A DNA stretch of 64,000 nucleotides, from the NCBI GenBank assembly GCA_963070105.1, contig OY718805.1, forward strand, positions 9,197,652-9,261,651. Direction: 5' to 3'. A program made the position numbers and the translations under genes. Shown here in pieces: positions 1 to 17,301 of this stretch. The stretch is from Litomosoides sigmodontis. Taxonomy: Eukaryota; Nematoda; Chromadorea; Rhabditida; Onchocercidae. Every line of letters starts with the position of its first letter. Within the stretch, counting starts at the first letter, position 1. The notes under the pieces were generated by a model that did not search any database, had not been told where the DNA came from, and saw nothing but the letters and a program-made list of their open reading frames with translations.

Positions 1-615
1 TTGCAGCTTGGAAGGATAAAGTTAGAAGTTAGTTATAAGTGTTTTTTTTGATAAAGTTAGTTATAAGTTTTTGTGTAATGAATGGGTATTACGATGAAAT
101 TTTTTAAGAGTGAAGTACATTTTCAAGTGTGTGGTCTTTATGTTTCAAAAATTGTTGTTGTCTTAGGATTTTATTGCTTTCATTGTGTAGGAACCGTACT
201 GGAAATAGGTATATTTCTTCATAATTACAGCTCATTGATGATTTGAAAGTTCCTCGTTATATAATGCTTATGAAAGAAAGACGACTTTTTTACATATATT
301 GGCTGAGTATAAGGTGGTATATAAATGTCTGTTTGTAAATCATATGCATTATTCAGGATGTAGAGTGGGCCCAGTGTTTTATATTACTGTTGGGTATGTA
401 ATGTTGCATTGGTCAGCTTGATGTCTTTTCGTTGGGAATCCAATCCAAAATTGAATTTTTTTATTCTGATTTTTGTACATGGCGATACTATCCGTGGAGC
501 CGAAATTAATTTGGCTATCTTTTTTCACTTCTTTGTCAATTTTTGTTTGTCACTTGTGTTGTCAAATAAAATATTTACATAAAACCATGATAGTTCGCAC
601 AGCAGGTTGTTTCAG
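1..615. other. Left-edge non-coding stretch
   Basis: No convincing long reading frame is seen. It probably holds introns and the 3' portion of a + strand gene entering from the left, because a short candidate terminal exon follows at 616. A micro-exon at 191-208, bounded by an AG acceptor and a GT donor, would keep phase with that exon. At 18 nt it is too small to trust. Confidence 0.3.
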
Positions 616-686
616 CAGTTGAGGATCGGATCATATGTTATGATACTGGAATTGTCGCACCGTCGCTTTCACGTGAAATGTTATAA
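616..686 (+). CDS. Candidate 3'-terminal exon of a gene running in from the left
   Basis: A good acceptor (GTTGTTTCAG) ends at 615. It is followed by an open segment of two leftover bases plus 22 codons, ending in TAA at 684-686. The segment reads VEDRIICYDTGIVAPSLSRE followed by Met-Leu. Codon use is mixed and more GC-rich than the surroundings, which suggests coding sequence, but the fragment is too short to assign to any family. It would be the last exon of a + strand gene mostly outside the window. It could instead be a chance open stretch. Confidence 0.3.
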
Positions 687-1717
687 ACAAGTCGAAATAA
701 TCCTTTATAAGAATCATTTCTTGGATTATCATTCGTAGGATCAAGTAAATTCAGAACTTAAGTCATTTATTCTGCGATCGCGTTTGATCGGTATTAATCT
801 ATGATTCATAGACAACCTCCGATAACAACGTATTCTAAGAAACGGATAACTAACCTTTCGCATTGAACTTCTCCCTCTACACTAATCATCATGAATTACA
901 TCATAATAATTACCCTTCAACTCATTGTTTCAGTTCAAGTACCTATTTGCTATAATGACGAGTTGATAAGTTATGATGATATGTTTATCTTGTCAGCAAT
1001 TACTATAAATGAATTCGTTTTCATTTTGAAATTTTTTTGGTTTTTCGTTTTTGCAATAGATGAAATGCTTCCCATTTTCTGATGGAACAAATTTCATTAA
1101 TTATCGAAGTATAAAATTTGTAATCGAGTAATTTGAAAATTGGACGACTATCATCAATTGCTGTTACGCGGCACTATCGTTTCAAAAGTAATTTTCTTTT
1201 TTTTCTGGAATTTGTGACACTAAATGTTTAATTTATCAGTTTTTTATATTGCTAAAAATAGTATTTATAATCTATTTTGTATTTTACTATTTTTTACGGT
1301 AAATTTACAGTTTGATATAATAAAGTGCTGCCTTGGAGCAGTTACACATCAAATTGATGATAGTATGCAATGAAAATTGCTTACTTTCTTACTGAAATCA
1401 ATCAATCTTTCCTAATTTTACATTATTTTGTGAATTGTGAAGAAACAACAAATAATTTCGTTGAATGAAAATTTTATTTTTCATTACTTTTACTTTCTAT
1501 TTAAATTAATTTTTTCTTTCCACCAATGTACGCTTCAATTTTTTGCAATTGTTATTTGTTGAAAGGTAAATACGTCGAGAGAGTAAAACTTCTTTTATGA
1601 TTCGCGAGAAAAAAACAGGTGGTGAAGAGTTGATCGGTGATTGGATAGTAATAGCATGTAAATGATAGATTAATTTCAGGCTTCACGTCATCCTCCTGGA
1701 TAATCCACTAAAAATGC
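687..1717. other. Intergenic region upstream of the collagen 3' end
   Basis: AT-rich sequence with no supported exon. It holds the putative 3' flank of the left-edge gene and, on the opposite strand, the 3' untranslated region of the collagen gene, whose stop codon is at 1718-1720. The small open frame near 891-1082 has no splice or composition support. Confidence 0.5.
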
Positions 1718-3013
1718 TTAATAGCCTGGAGCAGTTCTGGGTGGTGGACAGTGATCGCAACTACCTCTTGGTCCATCGGGACCCGCTTCGCCTTGATCGC
1801 CATTAGGACCATCATGTCCTGGTGGACCATCTTTGCCATTTTGACCCGGTGGTCCACGTGGCCCTTGTCGTCCGGGATTACCACTTCGTCCAGCTGGACC
1901 TTGCTCACCTGGTGGTCCTTGTGGGCCTGGTGGTCCTGGAAGTCCTGGTGGCCCAGGTACCTAAAATTGAGTGTCATTGAACGAAAAAGGGATAACGAAA
2001 ATCAACGCTTTTTTGAAAAGGAAGGGGTAAAAAAGACAAACCTCAATCTGTTCACCTGGTTTTCCTGGTTCACCAGGTGGACCTGGATTTCCTCGAGGTC
2101 CATTTGGTCCCTTTGGTCCTTGTGGTCCCATAGGACCCGGTTCACCAGGCTGTCCGTTTGAACCTCTGTCTCCTGGTAATCCTCTGTGTCCTTTCGGCCC
2201 TGGTTTGCCTTGTGGGCCTGGTGGTCCTTCGGGACAGTTGAAGCACCAATCTCTTTCAGTTGGCTGAAGAATTTTAGCTACAAATCTTGCAAATCTGGTT
2301 TTTAATGATTATTATCGCTCTGGAAAAACCCCTTTGAACACAATCGATTACATCAAAATAACGTACTAGTTGTGTTTCGTGAGCATCTTCACCTGGCATA
2401 CCAGGCTTACCAGGTAGCCCATCTTGGCCATCATCACCATCTTGTCCAGGTGGACCTGGTGGACCAACAGGACCAATACCGCAACTGCAGCATTGGAAGA
2501 CTGCCTGCCTCTTCTGTCGCTCTTTCTTCAACGCCGAACGCGATGTTTCAAGCTAAACTACTCAGAGCTAAAGTGTGAAAAATACTCGACCACTTACTTC
2601 ACTCAATCTATCACCTAAATTTATTGTTCTTAGATTTCATAAAAAAAAAAAAAATTCAATTCCCAATACTTCCTCCTATAAGAACAATTTGTTTTTTTAA
2701 ACAATGCAGTTTCATTATTTTGACAAATTATATTTTAATGCCTTAGTACTCTATTTTTTTACTTTAATACTTTATTGCACTAATTAAATTATACTTTAGT
2801 GAATTCGCCACGCAATTCAATTGCGCGAGTCCTACAGAAGCTAATTTCGTCTTGCAGGTTGGACTGAACATTTTGCATGTAAGTGCATAACATTGGCACA
2901 CAAATGATTGCTACCAAAGTTGCGACGGTTGAAACGGCGACACCACAGAAGGCAAGCTTCTTCATACTTTCAGCTTCAATGAGAAGCTGCTTCGGATCGT
3001 CCGAATCAATCAT
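1718..3013 (-). CDS. Cuticle collagen
   Basis: Nematode cuticular collagen of 289 residues, the normal size for the family. Four exons on the minus strand: 3013-2795, 2552-2367, 2263-2042 and 1960-1718, all joined in phase 0. The N-terminal part has a hydrophobic membrane/signal segment at about residues 21-46. A subtilisin-type cleavage site RQKR follows at about residues 85-88, where BLI-4-like proteases process these proteins. Next come a cysteine cluster (CCSC, residues 94-97) and Gly-X-Y tracts divided by a short Cys-containing break (DWCFNC). The chain ends with the family-typical [13 protein letters not shown]. The product should be secreted by hypodermis, trimerised and cross-linked into the cuticle. 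A TTTTCAG acceptor 8 nt before the ATG suggests trans-splicing. The collagen subgroup could not be assigned. Confidence 0.96.
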
Positions 3014-3021
3014 TTTGCAAG

Positions 3022-3030
3022 CTGAAAATT
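3022..3030 (-). promoter_or_regulatory. Putative spliced-leader acceptor of the collagen gene
   Basis: On the minus strand an AATTTTCAG motif lies directly before an 8-nt leader and the collagen ATG. No upstream coding exon is apparent. This matches a trans-splice acceptor as used in nematodes. It is inferred from position, not tested. Confidence 0.5.
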
Positions 3031-4403
3031 AACAACACCAAGTTGTGACGTCACCAAGTATGTTATCATCAATCTGTAGAGTATGTGAAATGTGAAATGC
3101 TATCAACCTTGATGCCAGCAACACTTCCCATAATGAAATTTTCTCTCACTTCCAGCACATCTAACTCTCTATCAATTTTAAATCAAAATTTTTGACTTAA
3201 AATTTAGTAGCAAATTGGATAGAAAATAAAAAGTTATGCAATAAATGAAAGAAGCAAAAAACATAAAAATGTTTGAAAAAAACCAAAGAGAAAATTTGAA
3301 TTACTTTTTTTTCTGCTGACTGAAAATATTCGCAAGGTATTGGAAGCAAAACTTTCTCATTCGAAAATAAGAAGAAAACTACATAACTAAAGTTCTTGCG
3401 GTTAAGTTAATTTTATTTGTTTAAAAATTTTTTAAATCACTTCGTGCAACGTAAGCTGCGCGAATTTCATATTCATACCTTTACGCATTTTGAAAAACTA
3501 CTAAATTGCCATGTCGTAAAATGCTAATTGTTACATTAATATTAATACCAAAATAAAACTCTACGATTTAGTACGAATTAATTGTTTTTTTTATTTCGAA
3601 TTAATTTGCATTTGCCCTTCTTTTCAATCAATTTCTATTTGTGCATTAAGTGCTACCTTTCTTTTTTTTTCCAAATTTATTATTCGTGGCAACATTACCG
3701 ATAGTTATAAGTGATTAATTGATTTATGGATGAGGTGGTGAGTGAGTTGAAATTTGTCGAAAATAATAAAGGTCAGAAATTAATGGAAAATACTACTTCC
3801 ATTTTGATATTTGCAAGATAGAAATGCGAGAGAGTAAATCTATTTTTTTTTTTTATATTAACAAATTTATCACTTCTTCTTTGTGATAATTTTCACTAGT
3901 TGTATTTCATTAAATAACAAGATCTTCCTATCAATATTTTTCGCGCAAGAAATGACCGAAAGTTTTTGTGACAGAAAAAAAAAAGATGACAAACTAAATA
4001 AAAGAATTTTTAATAAAACAAATTAAAAAGAACTAACATAAAAATATCAAATAAAAAGTTTAAAACGAAAAAATTTTTTCGCTTTTTTTCGTTTATAAAA
4101 AATCAAAACTAAATTTATCTAGGGAACAAAAAAAAAACACCAAAATTAAAATAATTCATGGGAGAGAAAGAGAGAGAGAGAGAGAGAGGCAGGGAGACAG
4201 AAAGCAAAACAAATTTTGCTAAAAATTTTATAATACTAAAAGCAAAAGCTTAGCAATCATCCAATGTTGCACGTTAGTGTGACTGACTGACATTGGATCG
4301 TATCATCCAGTTTTGCATGCTGACAACACCACTACAACAGTTGTCACCACATAGCGGCATTTTTATACGTTTCCTTCACAACGGTACCACCTACCTATTT
4401 CAC

Positions 4404-4740
4404 CTGTCTACCTACCCACCCACCCACCTACCCACCTACCTACCTACCTACCTACCTACCTACCTGCTTCTATCAGAAAAGCGATCACTAAAGTGTGACG
4501 AAATTTTTTTCCAATTTCAATCAAATGTCTCCCTTACTCGTTAAACTATGAAAATGTCAACGAACAAAACAAAAAGGAAAAAAAAAAGATAAGAGATGTA
4601 TTGCATAATCATTTGCACTTAGCACTTGCACTTATTTACCTATCTAACCTAACCTTACTTTATCTTACCTTACTTTACCATACCTTACCTCACTTTACCT
4701 CACCTCACCTTACCTTACCTTACCTTACCTTACCTTGCCT
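4404..4740. repeat. CTAC tetramer and TTACC pentamer microsatellites
   Basis: Two neighbouring pyrimidine-rich tracts: repeated CTAC units at 4404-4466 and a degenerate run of TTACC-like units at 4620-4740. They look superficially telomeric, but the nematode telomere unit TTAGGC and its complement are absent. Confidence 0.85.
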
Positions 4741-7703
4741 TGCCACACACCTGTTGTATGATATTTTTTAAATGTAAAAAATGAAATTCAAAATTTTGCT
4801 ACCATTATTATTTCGAATGAAAAAATAATATTCGCTATCACATTGTTACATTAAAAATTTTTATTATATTAAATTTTATCATCAGAATCAGCGCAACCAC
4901 TACTGCAATCACCGTCGTCATCATTGTTACCGTCATCATCACCATCATTACCATCATTGTCATCGTTATCGCTATCATTATCGTTATCATTATCATTATT
5001 ATCACTGGCGTTTAATATTTGCAGTATTGGTTTTTGCACTAGCAGTAATGATATTTTTTGCATGTCACTGTGATTGAGTGAGCGTTTCATTGACGAAAAA
5101 AAAAAATTTTCTCATTAACTGATAAAGTTTTGTTGAAAACCAGATTTCACTGTTCATTTCGGTAGCATAGCGAAATTTTAATTTTGCTAAAATTTTTCTA
5201 TTGCGCTTTTTCTTCCTTTTTTGTTTCAGCAAATATTGTCAACCCATAATTGTGATATTTCTAATGCAAACAATGTATAATAGGTGTGTGCATAGATGTT
5301 GGTTGATACGGTTGATACGTGGGTGACGTGTGTTCATGCGTGCACGTGAGTGGGTTTCGAAAAAAAATTTGATTATGCAAGAAAGAATGGAAGATAAGTT
5401 GGAGAAGTATTGCCAATTTTTGCAGATTTATGAATTGACAGGAAAAAGTTATTACGTGCGGAGTGATAAAGCGAAACTGCTCAGGCACTAATTGATTAAT
5501 TAATTGCATTAACTATTTTTTTAACTTCATTTTTAAAGTAAATTCTTTGCATTTGGAATGAAATGAATTGGTTCCTTCTCTTTTTTTTTTTATTCTTCAA
5601 TGCTTTTCTCGCTTCGCTCAATGGGCATATTAATGGCTTAGCTATTTTTCTAAGGTCAAATTTTTTCTTTCATTTTTCCAAACCTTTCACTACAATTTCA
5701 TTACATTTCATTTCACTACTGAATGAAAGTATCGCAGAGAGAGGGAGGGAGAGAGAGAGAGAGAGAGAGAAGGAGATAAGATCGATGATAATGAAAGAAA
5801 AAGTGTTAGTCGTTCATTCCGGTTTTTGCATGCATTACTATTAACGCATTGGTCGTTTCACTCCGTCTCTTTCATCCGGAAAATTAATCACTTGTACCTG
5901 CGCTATCAAACAATTCCATTCCAAAAATTTTCCTAACAAAAATATTCAATTAGAATTTGCAACTTAACATAATTTCAATTAAAATAATTTTCGTCCTAAA
6001 ATGAATGAATGATTTGATTGATTTTTACAAACAATTTGGAATTATTTGATGGGCAATTTCTGTTGAATGAAATGAACGAGGGAAAGAAGCGATAGCGTTC
6101 TCTAGGAATTTATCGTTGTTTTTTTTTTCTTGTTAGATAAAAAATTTTCATTAATTCTGTTGCGCAAAGCAGTGGGAGAGATGAATGCTCTCGTACTGAT
6201 ATGGTAGAGGAGAGGATGTGGTGGAGGAAATTGTACATTCTTAATTTCAGGTTACCAATTTTGTTTTCGTTGCTATTTTCAGGTTTATTGATTGCTAGCA
6301 ATGGCACAAGGAGTGGAAGCGAAAAATGACTGAAGCACTTGTGTTGGTGGCGTAATTTGCATGCTAATTTAATAAACTTTATATTTCAGCTTCTCTTTCA
6401 AATCAATCAACTGCACTGCTTTTTTTTTCTTTTTTCGAAAAAATGGTCATAAAATTGATGATGAATGGGAAGTGTTTGCTGCTGGAAAATTTTTCTTTAC
6501 AATTTTTGCACATTAAATTTTACATCGAATTAACAGTAAATTTAAAATGAAAAAAAAAACAGTAAATTTAAAATGGATGATTAAAATTAAAGTCCTAAAA
6601 TCCATCCACCCATCTACACATTCATTACAGCATTTATCAAATTGTGATTATATTTATTAAAGTTGCCAAAATCATTTTTATGCACTGATGAAAAACATCA
6701 ATGGATTCCAATTCACTTCACTAATTAATCGCTTACAGGCTTCATTTATTATAAATTTACTCGTTGAATTTTATCAGTTAAATTTCTCTTTTCTTTCAAA
6801 TTTTTTCTAGCCTATTTTTCGATTTTATTTCGATAAAGGAATAAAATATTTTCCCGCCCACTTATGGATTTCATCTCAATCAATCAATAAAATATTTTCC
6901 CGCCCATCTATCGATTTTATTTCACTCAGTCAATCAATCGACCGATGATAAGGTTGTGCGAAATGGCGGGAAAAAAGTGAAATATTTTGCAATTAGAAAA
7001 AGACACCAATGAAATTTGAAATTTTATTTTTAATTTGCAAGAAAACAAAAGCCAATAAGTTTTTATGAAGAATGAAAAGAATTTCGTGGTGGAATATTTG
7101 AGTGTAGTGAGTTTCATTCACATAACAAACAATTGCTAAAATTTCTCTCATAGAAGCAGTGGTAGTGAATGAGAGAACAAATTTCGGTATGTGGTGATAT
7201 CGTTGATGAGTTGTACATTATATTGAAAATACGATCGGATCAACAAGTAAAATTTGGTGCAAAAGTATTGGAGAGAGAGAGGGAGAGAGAGAGAGAGAGA
7301 GAAAAGAGAAAAGGATGGGAAGAGGGAATAAAAATCCAATGAGTTATCTGAAATTGAAATTTATTTTCCGCTCATACAACTGTAAGTAAGTGTTAGTGTT
7401 AATTTCATCGAAATGATAACAGTAATAACAATGTACACACTTCCCTTTTTTTATCTTTGCAATAAAATAATCTGATAATTTTTTTCTGTTCAAAAATATT
7501 TGTTTCAATGAAACGATTTTGCTCTTCTTGTTGTTGAAATAATGAAAATTAAAAAAAAAAAAACGAAGGAAATATTTTAATTTGGTATGCGAATGATCAA
7601 TCAGAGAGGTAGATAGATCCTGCTAATATACAAATACAAAATATACATTTGATTGATTGAAGAAGAAATGAGATTAAATTTCCTACCACACACCTACATC
7701 GGT

Positions 7704-7716
7704 GCACACACACCCA

Positions 7717-7773
<57 letters not shown>
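7704..7773. repeat. (CA)n dinucleotide microsatellite
   Basis: About 70 bp of CA repeats with a few interruptions near the left end. Confidence 0.95.
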
Positions 7774-7775
<2 letters not shown>

Positions 7776-8273
7776 GCAGACAATAACCTGTTAGCATTGA
7801 GAGTTGAAAAAGGAAAAAAATCATAATAAATTGTTAAAAATATTGGTATAAAAAACTTACTGAGTTAAAGTGAATATAAAATGGAAAAATTGTTTCCAAT
7901 TTTATCAACTTGAAAAAAATGGAAAATTTCACTTCACTATGCTAATAGCTAGTAGTAATTGAATTTTGCATGCTGAAGTGGAATGCATTCTTTTTCTTTC
8001 CTTCTCTTCCAAAAGCGAAACAATTTAAAAATTTCGTTTCGACAACAACATCTTAGAGAGGGTAAAAATTATTGGCTAATTGAGTAAGGCATGAAAAAAA
8101 AACAACATTTATTTGCATAAAAGAGAGAAAAAGGCAGATAGAGAGAGAGAGAGAGAGGGAGAGAGCGACATTCAACGAGTAATGCAAATCATTTCTGCTG
8201 AACAAATATCTTCTCGCCCTCATTTGCATATTGCGTATTTCACGTAGAATATGCCTAAATTTCGTGGGCAAAT

Positions 8274-11200
8274 TTATTTCACATGTAATTTCTTTTTATG
8301 GTCATCACTTAGCACAAAATTAGCCATTGCTTCAGCCAGTGCTGCCGTATCGGTCATTGCATCAGCGCTTTCATCCGACTCGCACCTGTAAAATTGTCAA
8401 CTTGGTGGAATGGCAATTTCCGTGTGATTGATTTTAACGATTTTCTTCTTTTCACTTACATACTTCACAATTCTTCTATCCTTTTTCAAGTAAAACAAAA
8501 AAAGAGTAAGCTAGCGATTGATCCGATGAATGAACGCATAACTTTTAATAACTCTGAATTTAATTATTATCTCAAAAATTAGGTGATTTATCCGATAATA
8601 AATTATTAAATCATCAAGTATTAATTTTTTCATTTGTATATTGATTGATTTCATGAATAAAATGCAGTAATTTGCATTACTTGATGATATTCAATTAATT
8701 TTTCAAAATTTTAACATGCATTAATGAAGACCAGGAAAAAAAATGCACATTGCAAAGTGTCGTAAGCATCATCACTTTAATAATAGAAAAAAATTTTTTT
8801 TGCTAACCTCCCTAAAGCTAAACATGAAAAAAAAGAGGAAAGTAGTAAATAACACAAGAAATTAATCATTCAAACTTTAGCACAAATGTTACTAACTTAT
8901 TGGAGCGAAATTTTGAAAAGAATTGGTTAAACACAACTTTCCATTGAAAGCCACGTTTCGAATCTATACGATCAATACCCCATAAATGCATCAATTCTGG
9001 ATATGACATGCAATCCATAACATAAGCTCTTCCTACCTGCCGTACCTATAAATGAATTGGAGAAAAACTAGCAGTAATTTTTTAATACTTAAAAAGTCTC
9101 CATCTCTAGCATCCCTTTTTCCTCCACCAATTAGCATTTAGCAGGAAGGAAAGTTGAAAGTTCAAGAAAAACACCAACATGAAATGGGATAGCACCAATT
9201 TCTCGGAATGCATAGTGCAATTATGTTTATGGCATTATAACTTTCCTTCCATTCCATCCTATCATCACTTCAGGTCAAAGGCAATAATTGCTTGAGATCA
9301 TTTCTTTAGTGGATTAGTAGAACTAGCTAATGAACTTCTCGCATTTTACAAATCCACTTTTCTTCTCATCTTTTCCATACACCATATTATTTTCTCAATT
9401 GCACTCCTCTGATTGTCGTTGACCTATGGACATTCAGTGGATGTAATGCTTTCGGACAATTCCATCCACTCCTCAAATATTAAAGCGAACTAAAAAAATT
9501 GGAATGTAACTGTTACCATTTTGGTATAATCGAAATTCAAAATAAATATATCACAGCTAAATTCTACACTCGTGCATATATATATATATATGTAAGTACT
9601 AATCAAAATTTTTACAAGCTTTATGCAAAAATTTACTTTTTCAAATCATTTCAATAATGCTTGATAAAATCGGCCGACCTATTGTTTCACTCAATAATCC
9701 TAAAAGCAAAATCAATTTTTCGTTCCTTCAGCTAGCAGTTAAAAATCATAAAAGAGAAGCTGTGCAAAATCACCAATCTAGCAATTTTTTGCAAAAAATC
9801 TCAATTAATTTAAAAACTTAATTTGTTTGCACAATTACAGAAGTGCTTTAAAAAATGCCAATTGATATTACTTTCCTTAATTTCGTCAAATTTGTTAATT
9901 CATTCACATGCAGCATAATTGCATTGTGCCCATCGATCTGATATTTCAAAATAAACATCTAAAAATTTCCACCTATTTTATTTTTAATTTACTTTAACCA
10001 TACAATATTTGTATGTGCGTGTAACTGGTGCACTCATTGCTATCAAACTGCTAAAGTATTATTTCTGTTCATAGCCGAAAATAAAATATTTTAAATTCTT
10101 CAATTCACTCACTTTTCATACATTATCACTTTAGTTTGATGTTATCTATAGCATTTTAAGCATACAAGAATCAGATTTATTAAAGTTACAATCTCAATTT
10201 TCCAGCGCATTTCGCATGATTATTCTTTACTGTTTGAAATTTAGCAACACACGTTGCATACTCGAAGAAGAAAACTTCCTCGAAATTCCTTTTCATACAT
10301 TTGTAAAATGTAAAGAGGAATTCATATTGAAATTTAAAACTTCCTGTAAAAAATTAAAAAAGGAAACGCTAAACAATTTGTTTGCACTTAGAAATACGAA
10401 TAAAACATGTGAGTGGTTTTAAAAATGAGCAAAATGTGCACATTAATGCTACAACTCAGAACGTTTGCTCCTTGCTTGCTACTTTCGTTTGTGTAGAATT
10501 TCAAAAAAATAATTTGCTATTCAAGATTTCTCTTCAGTAAATTCATTAGTTATATTTTCAAAAATCACTACCATATAACTACGTGAATTTTTCAGATGCA
10601 AAAAAGCTAGAATTCTAAAGTTCGAACATTATATCACTCTTTAGCTTTTACTGCTATGAACAAGAATGCTTTGTGTAACTTTCCCGCCTTGTCGAATATT
10701 GTAAATTTTTTAGTAATTCATTCATATATTATATATGCAAACATTTTTTATTAATTCCCTCTCAAGCAAGTTAGAGGTTAGCATTAAGCGAACGATGAAA
10801 CATATTGCGGTAGTGTCAAAGGACAATGTGGTAGTGCAAGAATTTTGCAGTTATGCTACATTAAACAAGGGGACGGCTCTTATCCCTTGGCCATCTGTTT
10901 CAAATAGCCTAATGTTTTAGGTTATTTGAAACAGAAAATTTCATTAAACAACCTGTCCATCCTTTTTTCTTCCTATCTTTCTAACGATTATAATTCTATA
11001 AAGTTCATGATTTCCACATTTTTCACACTGCAAATGTGCAAAAAGATTTTTTGCAAAGAAATTGCAACCGTATAATTTAAAGTTTGCTCGATGACAAATT
11101 TACCTCAGCGTTACTTTGTCTGTAAACAATATACTTTATAATTCAACGTTGATTTACGCGAAATTACATCGCTTCTGCTATGAGTGTATTTCAGTTACTT

Positions 11201-11472
11201 CAACATTTTTTGAATGCTGAAAAAGTGAATATTAAATTAAAAATTCAAATATGTTTTTTTTGAAAAAATTTTGCAAAATGGAGGAATAACTGTGATTGGA
11301 GCAATATCGATGCTTTTTTTCTCAAGAAAAAAAAACCATGCGACAATTCACAAAGGTAAATCGTCTACTTACTTCGTCTAATCGCCCTCTCACCCAAGTA
11401 ACGAAATAGGGTGTGGATGAATGTGAGTGGTGCTTATAATTACGCGGCCGTTTATTTGGTGCCTCCGGAAGC
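8274..11472 (-). CDS. Unrecognised nematode protein, 3' part of gene
   Basis: Three minus-strand exons join in phase: 11472-11373, 9045-8897 and 8385-8274 (stop TAA at 8276-8274). They give about 119 residues of a C-terminal region. The middle exon reads VRQVGRAYVMDCMSYPELMH and continues LWGIDRIDSKRGFQWKVVFN. The end is acidic then basic (CESDESADAMTD ... DDHKKKLHVK). GT donors and AG acceptors are good for the last two exons. The acceptor of the first is weak (AATGAAG, next to a CA repeat). No start codon was found, so the 5' end is incomplete. The residue mix looks globular and coding, but I do not recognise the family. It is divergent from membralin, which starts about 500 bp away on the other strand. 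Confidence 0.6.
10895..10934. repeat. Short perfect foldback
   Basis: Arms at 10895-10912 and 10917-10934 are inverted copies of 18 bases around a 4-base loop, with one G/T difference that would be a G-U wobble in RNA. It lies inside the large intron (9046-11372) of the unrecognised minus-strand gene. Confidence 0.8.
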
Positions 11473-11966
11473 CTTCATTAAATGTGTGTGTGTGTGTGTG
11501 TGCATGTGTGTATGTGTGTTTGTTTCTGCCTTCTCCGCATAGTGCACGTCTTTCCGGAAGCGATTATTTTCATGTGTTGCATTGAGCAGCTACCTGAAAT
11601 GTATTCATCATGTTTTCCCCTTCATAAATTGCGAAAATGTTCTTTCCGTTCCGTTTCCGTGTACAGAAGTATTTGTTATGATTTGTGTATGGGAAAATTT
11701 TTCGAGATAGTTCCGTCCGTCAAAGCATTTGAAAAAGCTTGGAAATTAGGGATAAAAATATAAGAGAAATAGATATAAATGCATGAATTGACGGTAGCGT
11801 TGTATATCTAGTAATACGCACACAGCATAAGTGACAAATTGTATGAGGTAAGCTGATATGTGTATGATGAAATGAGCTTACACAAAGAATTAATTAAATT
11901 AAAAAGAAACATTGAATGAATTGAAAGGAAGTGAAGAGTGCTGATCAGCTAATTGATGGACTTGAA
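11473..11966. other. Divergent intergenic region with a (GT)n tract
   Basis: Separates the unrecognised minus-strand gene from membralin. It holds a (GT)n tract at 11484-11520 and AT-rich sequence, and probably the membralin promoter. An open frame on the + strand to 11763 lacks splice or homology support. Confidence 0.45.

Positions 11967-17301
<5,335 letters not shown>

Larger units (their letters stand above)
3031..8273. other. Long intergenic region rich in simple repeats
   Basis: About 5.2 kb between the collagen promoter and the 3' end of the next minus-strand gene. It contains (AG)n at about 4160-4190, a CTAC tetramer tract at 4404-4466, a degenerate TTACC pentamer tract at 4620-4740, ATC-like triplets at 4870-5000, more (AG)n at 5740-5770, 7266-7300 and 8138-8165, and a (CA)n tract at 7704-7773. 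One isolated exon-like stretch on the + strand at 6173-6250 is listed as a finding. No gene is supported. Confidence 0.6.

Noticed and set aside
4259..4298. 9-bp inverted repeat (ATCCAATGT/ACATTGGAT) as a miRNA hairpin
   Set aside because: The stem is short, the 22-base loop does not extend it, and such a repeat can occur by chance in several kilobases.
4404..4740. Telomere-like pyrimidine repeats
   Set aside because: Units are CTAC and TTACC, not the nematode TTAGGC or its complement.
4869..5090. Aspartate-rich minus-strand frame
   Set aside because: It is a translation of a degenerate ATC/ATT triplet tract, with no splice or family support.
11482..11763. + strand frame of 93 codons starting in a GT repeat
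   Set aside because: Its start is inside the microsatellite, and the remainder overlaps the divergent promoter region with no splice or homology support.
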